Assembly: GCA_900314225.1 (NCBI GenBank)
Contig: OMUM01000169.1
Location: 1 to 21,033, forward strand
Length of the DNA: 21,033 nt
Origin: an uncultured bacterium
GTDB lineage: Bacteria > Bacillota_I > Bacilli_A > RF39 > UBA660
Direction of reading: 5' to 3'
A program made the position numbers and the translations under genes. This document shows, piece by piece, positions 15,989-21,033 of the stretch (within the stretch, counting starts at the first letter, position 1; the number at the start of each line of letters is the position of its first letter). Below the pieces are notes generated by a model. The model was not told where the DNA came from and searched no databases. It saw nothing but the letters and a program-made list of their open reading frames with translations.

Positions 15989-16013
15989 CACTCATGATAC
16001 TCTCTTTGATACA

Positions 16014-16667
16014 TTAATTTTTTATTATTTTATCTATTTTTTTAAAAATATTTTCAATGGTATCATTACCATCTACTTCTTTTAAAACTTTTTGCTTTCT
16101 ATAATGTTCTATGATTGGTTCAGTTTTATCTAAATATGTTTGATATCTAGTATTAAATGATTCTAAATTATCATCTGTTCTTTGATAAAGTTTTCCACCA
16201 CAATTGTCACATACTGAATCTATTTTTGGTGAACTATTTTCATAATTAATATTATAAATAGCGTGACAATCTTCACAAATTCTTCTGCCAACAATTCTTT
16301 TTTCTAATGTTTCTTTATCAACATTAATTAAAATTACATTACCAATATCATAGCCAAGCCTTTTTAATATTTTATCATATTCATAAGCTTGATCTATATT
16401 TCTTGGAAAACCATCAATTATAAAACCATTTTTACAATCATCTTTTTTTAATCTATCTTCAATTAGCTTATATGTAATTTCATCTTTTACTAATTTACCA
16501 CTTGCTAGAGTTTCAGCAACATATTGTCCAATTTCATTATCCTCTTTAGATATTTCTCTTAGTATGTCGCCCGTTGAAATATGTGGTATTCCATATTTTT
16601 CAACAACCAGTTCGGCTTGAGTGCCTTTCCCAGCAGCAGGTGGCGCAATAAACATAATATTTTTCAT
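16014..16667 (-). CDS. adk: Adenylate kinase with zinc-binding lid
   Basis: This 217-residue protein is a long-form adenylate kinase (ATP + AMP to 2 ADP). The P-loop reads APPAAGKGT (8-16), where most family members have GPPGAGKGT. AMP-binding ISTGD (30-34) and GFPRN (86-90) are intact. The lid carries four cysteines (C131, C134, C153, C156) for structural zinc, as in many Bacillota. It overlaps the secY stop as TAATG, so translation is coupled to secY. The usual downstream neighbour map is absent. Confidence 0.97.
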   Translation of the reverse strand: MKNIMFIAPPAAGKGTQAELVVEKYGIPHISTGDILREISKEDNEIGQYVAETLASGKLVKDEITYKLIEDRLKKDDCKNGFIIDGFPRNIDQAYEYDKILKRLGYDIGNVILINVDKETLEKRIVGRRICEDCHAIYNINYENSSPKIDSVCDNCGGKLYQRTDDNLESFNTRYQTYLDKTEPIIEHYRKQKVLKEVDGNDTIENIFKKIDKIIKN

Positions 16668-17938
16668 TATCTTCTACTATATCCCCTCTTATAACTTCTA
16701 GTTAGTATACTACCTTCTAGTTGCTTATAAGTTTCAAGTGCAACACCAACGACAATTAATAAACCTGTTCCACCAATTGTTACTGATGTTGGTAGGCTTG
16801 TTAATCTTGAAAAAATAATTGGTAATCCAGCAATAATTGCTAAGAATGTAGCACCTAATATTGTCAATCTTGATAATATCTTACTCAAATATTTTTTTGT
16901 ATCATCACCAGGTCTTATTCCTGGAATATATCCACCATTATCTTGCAAGTTTTTAGCAAATTCATCTGGCCTCATTTGAATAAAAGTATAAAAATATGAA
17001 AAGATAAATATGAATATTATATATAATACAAATCCAACTGGTGTAGTGTATGTCAAATATTTTTGAACAAAAACCGAAAAACTATCTTTCTTTATAATCT
17101 GCGCAATTATGCTTGGCATTGCTAGTAGACTTGAGGCAAAAATTACTGGTATAACGTTTGCTGAGTTTAATTTAATAGGCATAAAGCTTTGAGCATTACC
17201 ATAAGCACTTGTTGACTTATTAGCATATTGTATAGGCAATCTTCTTTCTGATTCTTGAACAAATATCATACCTATAACAATTGCAAAATAAACAATTATA
17301 AACAAGATAAACTTTACTATGCCTAGGGTAATAACTTGGACAGTTCCTTCAAATGTAACAAGATTATTGAATGCAGTTATAAACATTTGAGGTAGTGTTG
17401 CAACTATACCAGCCATGATTATTAAACTCATTCCATTTCCTAATCCTTTTTGTGTTATTTGATCACCCATCCACATAAGTAGAGCTGTTCCAGCTGTTAA
17501 TACTGTTGCAATATACATATATTGAAAAGGGCTCTCACTTTTACCGAAAAAGGCAAATGCAAAAGCATATCCTTCAATAAAGGCAAATGCAATTCCTAAA
17601 TATCTTGTAATTTGACTGATTTTTTGTCTACCAGTATGACCTTGTTTTCTAAGCTCTGTAAAATATGGAATAATATCCATTTGTAATAGTTGCATTATAA
17701 TTGATGCCGTGATATAAGGCATTACTCCTAAAGCAAATATTGAAAAGTTTTTAAGAGCTCCTCCACCAATTGTATTAATCAATTCCAAGAATCCAAGATT
17801 ATTTGTTAAATCTTTTGTTCCTGGAACTCTAATTGAACACCCTAATATGAATATAGCTAGGGCAAATAATGTGAAATATATTCTATGACGTAGATCTTTG
17901 TTTTCTGAAGTAAATAATTCCTTCATTGTTTTAAACAT
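16667..17938 (-). CDS. secY: Preprotein translocase subunit SecY
   Basis: This 423-residue polytopic protein has ten predicted membrane segments. It starts with a cytoplasmic lead and TM1 at about 21-40, has the GVMPYITASIIMQLL stretch at about 72-86 (TM2), and has the cytoplasmic loop RPDEFAKNLQDNGGYIPGIRPG at about 322-343. The latter is the conserved ribosome/SecA-binding C5 region. It forms the protein-conducting channel in the plasma membrane with SecE and SecG. It sits between rplO and adk in the conserved spc order. Confidence 0.98.
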   Translation of the reverse strand: MFKTMKELFTSENKDLRHRIYFTLFALAIFILGCSIRVPGTKDLTNNLGFLELINTIGGGALKNFSIFALGVMPYITASIIMQLLQMDIIPYFTELRKQGHTGRQKISQITRYLGIAFAFIEGYAFAFAFFGKSESPFQYMYIATVLTAGTALLMWMGDQITQKGLGNGMSLIIMAGIVATLPQMFITAFNNLVTFEGTVQVITLGIVKFILFIIVYFAIVIGMIFVQESERRLPIQYANKSTSAYGNAQSFMPIKLNSANVIPVIFASSLLAMPSIIAQIIKKDSFSVFVQKYLTYTTPVGFVLYIIFIFIFSYFYTFIQMRPDEFAKNLQDNGGYIPGIRPGDDTKKYLSKILSRLTILGATFLAIIAGLPIIFSRLTSLPTSVTIGGTGLLIVVGVALETYKQLEGSILTRSYKRGYSRR

Positions 17939-17939
17939 A

Positions 17940-18383
17940 TTAGATCACCTCGGCTTTACTTCCTGCCTCTTTAATTTTTTCTAAGGCACTAGCTGAAAAT
18001 TTATTAGCTTGAATAGTAAGCTTCTTTTCCAATTTTCCATTTCCTAGTACTTTAATTCCATCTAATTGTTTTTTTACTAATCCAGTATCTTTTAATAAAG
18101 CTGGAGTAACTACTGTTCCATCTTCAAATACGTTTAAATCTTCAATATTAATTGTAGCATATACAGTTTTAAACTTAGCATTTTTGAATCCTCTTTTTGG
18201 AAGTCTTCTATATAATGGTAATTGTCCACCTTCAAATACTGGGTTGATACTACCACCACTACGTGCTTTTTGTCCTTTTTGTCCGCGACCACTTGTTTTA
18301 CCAAGACCACTAGCTGGTCCACGTCCTACACGTTTTTTTGCATGAGTAGCACCGATATTTTTTTCTAATTCATGTAATTTCAT
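17940..18383 (-). CDS. rplO: 50S ribosomal protein L15
   Basis: This 147-residue L15 begins [22 protein letters not shown] and has the glycine-rich basic stretch [18 protein letters not shown] (27-44), followed by [17 protein letters not shown]. It is a late 50S assembly protein. Its ATG overlaps the rpsE stop (TAATG), leaving no room for rpmD, which lies here in many bacteria. Confidence 0.98.
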   Translation of the reverse strand: MKLHELEKNIGATHAKKRVGRGPASGLGKTSGRGQKGQKARSGGSINPVFEGGQLPLYRRLPKRGFKNAKFKTVYATINIEDLNVFEDGTVVTPALLKDTGLVKKQLDGIKVLGNGKLEKKLTIQANKFSASALEKIKEAGSKAEVI

Positions 18384-18889
18384 TATCCTAATATCTCCTC
18401 TACTGTTTTTCCACGAAGTTCTGCAACTTCTTCTACTGTTTTAATAGACTTTAATGCGTCCATTGCAGCTTTTGCCATATTTAATTTTGTTCTTGCTCCT
18501 AGTGATTTAGAGACAACATCACGTACTCCTACTAAGTCTAAGATAGCACGAACTGATCCACCAGCGATAATACCAGTACCTGCAGCAGCAGGCTTCATGA
18601 TAACTCTGACAGCGCCAGCTCTTCCAACTACTTCATGAGCAATTGTTCTTCCATCGATTAGAGGGACAGTGATAATATTTTTATTTGCATCTTGTAATGC
18701 TTTCTTGATAGCATCAGGTACTTCATTTGCTTTACCAATACCTAAGCCAACTTTACCTTTACGATCTCCTATAACAACTGTTGCAGAATATCTTCTTTGA
18801 CGTCCACCTTTGTTTACTTTAACAACGCTTTTAACATCAATTACTAATTCTTCGAATTGTTTTTCTTTAGAGTCTTTCTTTCTTTGCAT
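18383..18889 (-). CDS. rpsE: 30S ribosomal protein S5
   Basis: This 168-residue S5 has the double-stranded RNA-binding domain over about 11-75 ([21 protein letters not shown]) and the GVGKANEV-type motif ([17 protein letters not shown], 53-69). A glycine-rich [14 protein letters not shown] segment lies near 103-116. It acts in decoding fidelity at the mRNA entry. It is followed directly by rplO with a one-base overlap. Confidence 0.98.
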   Translation of the reverse strand: MQRKKDSKEKQFEELVIDVKSVVKVNKGGRQRRYSATVVIGDRKGKVGLGIGKANEVPDAIKKALQDANKNIITVPLIDGRTIAHEVVGRAGAVRVIMKPAAAGTGIIAGGSVRAILDLVGVRDVVSKSLGARTKLNMAKAAMDALKSIKTVEEVAELRGKTVEEILG

Positions 18890-18901
18890 ATTACCCTCCT
18901 A

Positions 18902-19264
18902 TTAGAATTCTAATCCGTTTTCACGTGCAGCTTCTGCTAATGCTTTAACACGTCCATGATAAAGATATCCACCTCTATCAAATACTACTTTTGTAATTTT
19001 TTCTTTGGCAGCCTTTTTTGCGATTGATGCTCCAACGGCCTTAGCTGCTTCAATGTTACTTCCGTTTTTTAACTTTAGGTCTTTGTCTAATGAGGAAGCT
19101 GATACAAGAGTAGTTCTAGTTTCATCATCTATTATTTGTGCATAAATCCCAGCATTTGAACGGAATACACATAATCTTGGTACAGCACTTGTTCCCATTA
19201 ATGTTTTGCGAATTCTTTCATGACGAGATTCACGCATTTTATTACGAGATTCTTTTTTTATCAT
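18902..19264 (-). CDS. rplR: 50S ribosomal protein L18
   Basis: This 120-residue L18 has [33 protein letters not shown] near 14-46 and ends with the conserved [26 protein letters not shown]. It binds 5S rRNA in the central protuberance. It lies between rplF and rpsE in standard order. Confidence 0.98.
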   Translation of the reverse strand: MIKKESRNKMRESRHERIRKTLMGTSAVPRLCVFRSNAGIYAQIIDDETRTTLVSASSLDKDLKLKNGSNIEAAKAVGASIAKKAAKEKITKVVFDRGGYLYHGRVKALAEAARENGLEF

Positions 19265-19288
19265 ATAAACTTTCTCCCTTCCTACTTA

Positions 19289-19819
19289 TTAAGCAGCTTT
19301 CTTTCCTTCTTTATGACGAATATGTTCGTCTTTATATCTTATACCTTTACCTTTATATGGTTCAGGTTGTCTAATCTTTCGTATATTAGCAGCAAACTCT
19401 CCAACTAACATTTTATCAATTCCATTAATAGTAATTTCTGTATTACTTATTAAATCTATTGACATGCCTTCTGGAATTGCTACTTCAACTGGGTGTGAAA
19501 AACCAGCATTAATTACTAATTTTTTACCTTGTACATTGAAACGATATCCAACACCAACTATTTCAAGTCCTTTAGAATAACCTTTTGTTACACCGATAAT
19601 CATGTTATTAACTAAAGCATTCATTGTTCCATGATTTGCTTTAAAATTTTCATTAGCACGTTCAAAAGTTAATTCATTACCATTTACTTTCATAGTAATT
19701 CCATTTAACATTTTTTGCTCTAGAGTACCTTTTGGTCCTTTAACTACAACTTTATTATCAATATTTTCTACTGTTACTCCTTCTGGAATTGTAATAATAC
19801 GATTTCCAATACGGCTCAT
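19289..19819 (-). CDS. rplF: 50S ribosomal protein L6
   Basis: This 176-residue L6 consists of two similar half-domains. It begins MSRIGNRIITIPEGVTV and closes with the signature PEPYKGKGIRYKDEHIRHKEGKKAA (about 152-176). It sits near the sarcin-ricin loop and factor-binding site. It is preceded by an aggaggt Shine-Dalgarno. Confidence 0.98.
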   Translation of the reverse strand: MSRIGNRIITIPEGVTVENIDNKVVVKGPKGTLEQKMLNGITMKVNGNELTFERANENFKANHGTMNALVNNMIIGVTKGYSKGLEIVGVGYRFNVQGKKLVINAGFSHPVEVAIPEGMSIDLISNTEITINGIDKMLVGEFAANIRKIRQPEPYKGKGIRYKDEHIRHKEGKKAA

Positions 19820-19847
19820 AATGACACCTCCTTATATTTATTATTTA

Positions 19848-20249
19848 TTACCAAATATAAGCTAGAACTTCTCCACCTATATTTTGCTTACGAGCTTCCT
19901 TATCTGTCATAATTCCTTTAGATGTTGAGATGATTGCTATTCCAAGTCCATTAAGAACTTTTGGAACTTCATCACTTTTTGCATATACACGAAGTCCTGG
20001 TTTGGAAATTCTTTTTAATCCAGTGATTACTCTTTCTTTTTTATCTGTATACTTAAGAGTTAAAACTATTGTTCCTTGAGCGTTATCACTGTTAATCTTA
20101 TAATCTTTAATAAATCCTTCTTCTTTTAATATTCTTGCAATTTCCTTTTTAATATTAGAAGCAGGGACACTTACTTCTTCATAACGCATTTGATTAGCAT
20201 TACGAATTCTTGTTAACATATCTGCAATTGTATCAGTTACTACTGCCAT
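19848..20249 (-). CDS. rpsH: 30S ribosomal protein S8
   Basis: This 133-residue S8 has the opening [15 protein letters not shown] (6-20) and the C-terminal rRNA-binding signature near [33 protein letters not shown] (101-133). It binds 16S helix 21 and is the classical translational regulator of the spc operon in other bacteria. Whether it does this here cannot be read from the window. Confidence 0.98.
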   Translation of the reverse strand: MAVVTDTIADMLTRIRNANQMRYEEVSVPASNIKKEIARILKEEGFIKDYKINSDNAQGTIVLTLKYTDKKERVITGLKRISKPGLRVYAKSDEVPKVLNGLGIAIISTSKGIMTDKEARKQNIGGEVLAYIW

Positions 20250-20268
20250 AAAATTTCCTCCTTTCCAA

Positions 20269-20454
20269 TTACCAGCTTGATTTTTTGATTCCTGGTATTT
20301 GTCCTTTATAAGCTAATTCACGGAAGCAAATACGGCAGATTCCGAATTTACTCATAACTGCGTGTGGACGACCACAACGAGAACATCTTGTATATTCACG
20401 TACTTTAAATTTTTGTGGTCTATTAGCTTTTACTATCATACTTTTCTTTGCCAT
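20269..20454 (-). CDS. rpsN: 30S ribosomal protein S14 type Z (zinc-binding)
   Basis: The 61-residue form starting [16 protein letters not shown] is chosen over an in-frame upstream start at 20496. A gaggaa Shine-Dalgarno lies just before ATG 20452-20454, and 61 residues is the standard type-Z length. Zinc ligands C24, C27, C40 and C43 (CSRC and CRIC) are present, so this is the short zinc form usual in Gram-positives. It starts 13 bases after rplE ends. Confidence 0.97.
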   Translation of the reverse strand: MAKKSMIVKANRPQKFKVREYTRCSRCGRPHAVMSKFGICRICFRELAYKGQIPGIKKSSW

Positions 20455-20467
20455 AATATTCCTCCAT

Positions 20468-21007
20468 TTACTTTCTAAAAGGAATTCCAAGTCCATTTAA
20501 TAAGTCATATGCTTCTTCATTAGATTTAGCTGTTGTTACGAAAACAATATCCATTCCACGTACTTTTACAACATCATCATAATTAATTTCTTGAAAAATT
20601 AATTGTTCTTTAATTCCTAGAGTATAGTTTCCTCTTCCATCAAATGATTTTGGGCTTACTCCACGGAAGTCTCTAACACTTGGAAGTGAAATTGCGATTA
20701 ACTTATCAATGAAGTTATACATATTTTCTCCTCTTAGTGTTACTTTACAACCAATTGCTTGTCCTGCTCTTACCTTAAATCCAGCAATTGACTTTTTTGC
20801 TTTTGTAATTACTGGCTTTTGTCCAGTAATTAATGATAAATCATGAGCTGCAGCTTCAATTAACTTTGAATTTCCTGTTGCATCTCCAACACCCATGTTA
20901 ATAACAACTTTTTCTAATTTTGGAATTTCCATTATTGACTTATAATTATATTTTTCTTTTAAACTTGGAACTACTTCGTTTAAGTATTTCTCTTTTAGGC
21001 GGTTCAT
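20468..21007 (-). CDS. rplE: 50S ribosomal protein L5
   Basis: This 179-residue L5 has [18 protein letters not shown] (about 22-38), [33 protein letters not shown] (about 57-89) and [21 protein letters not shown] (about 112-132). It binds 5S rRNA and contacts P-site tRNA. An aaggagg Shine-Dalgarno is visible upstream. The gene is complete; rplX and the rest of the operon lie beyond the right edge. Confidence 0.98.
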   Translation of the reverse strand: MNRLKEKYLNEVVPSLKEKYNYKSIMEIPKLEKVVINMGVGDATGNSKLIEAAAHDLSLITGQKPVITKAKKSIAGFKVRAGQAIGCKVTLRGENMYNFIDKLIAISLPSVRDFRGVSPKSFDGRGNYTLGIKEQLIFQEINYDDVVKVRGMDIVFVTTAKSNEEAYDLLNGLGIPFRK

Positions 21008-21033
21008 AAATACCCTCCTTCCAATTAATCAAT

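Overview
The window is very AT-rich bacterial DNA with Bacillota-style Shine-Dalgarno sites and TATAAT-type promoters. Every tryptophan I checked is TGG, so the code is the standard bacterial one and not the Mycoplasma code. The organism looks like an uncultured low-GC member of the Bacilli, perhaps of the gut RF39/Erysipelotrichales-like groups. Supporting points are an r-protein operon without rpmD, adk and infA adjacent without map, a zinc-type S14, an adenylate kinase with a zinc lid, and a peptidoglycan hydrolase that implies a cell wall. The lineage is inference; the AT-richness and gene order are direct observations.

Layout. Positions 1-1850 hold a partial Abi_2/HEPN-type abortive-infection gene (minus strand, running off the left edge) and, divergent from it, a zinc-dependent phospholipase C family protein. 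Positions 1869-7143 are a minus-strand operon encoding a compact type VIIb secretion locus: EssC/YukBA, the ubiquitin-like YukD/EsaB and two 72-residue helical proteins of unknown function. No EssA, EssB, EsaA or canonical WXG100 gene is present here. A ZIP metal transporter (plus) is divergent from essC and overlaps tail-to-tail with a two-gene holin-like/M23 endolysin-like cassette (8019-9040).

From 9123 to the right edge everything is on the minus strand. Reading in the direction of transcription from the right, the S10/spc/alpha-type operon runs rplE, rpsN, rpsH, rplF, rplR, rpsE, rplO, secY, adk, infA, rpmJ, rpsM, rpsK, rpoA, rplQ and then a terminator. It is followed by an SDR oxidoreductase, two ABC ATPases in the ecfA1/ecfA2 position, truA, a promoter with a structured leader, rplM, rpsI and a terminator.

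The main anomalies are four. The T7SS locus is stripped down, with two uncharacterised small partner proteins. A holin/lysin pair stands without any phage genes. An EcfA1/EcfA2-like pair has lost most catalytic motifs as well as the usual ecfT neighbour. A structured gap sits between adk and infA where map is commonly found. No tRNA, rRNA, CRISPR array or insertion sequence was seen, and no stretch above 300 bases lacks a gene.
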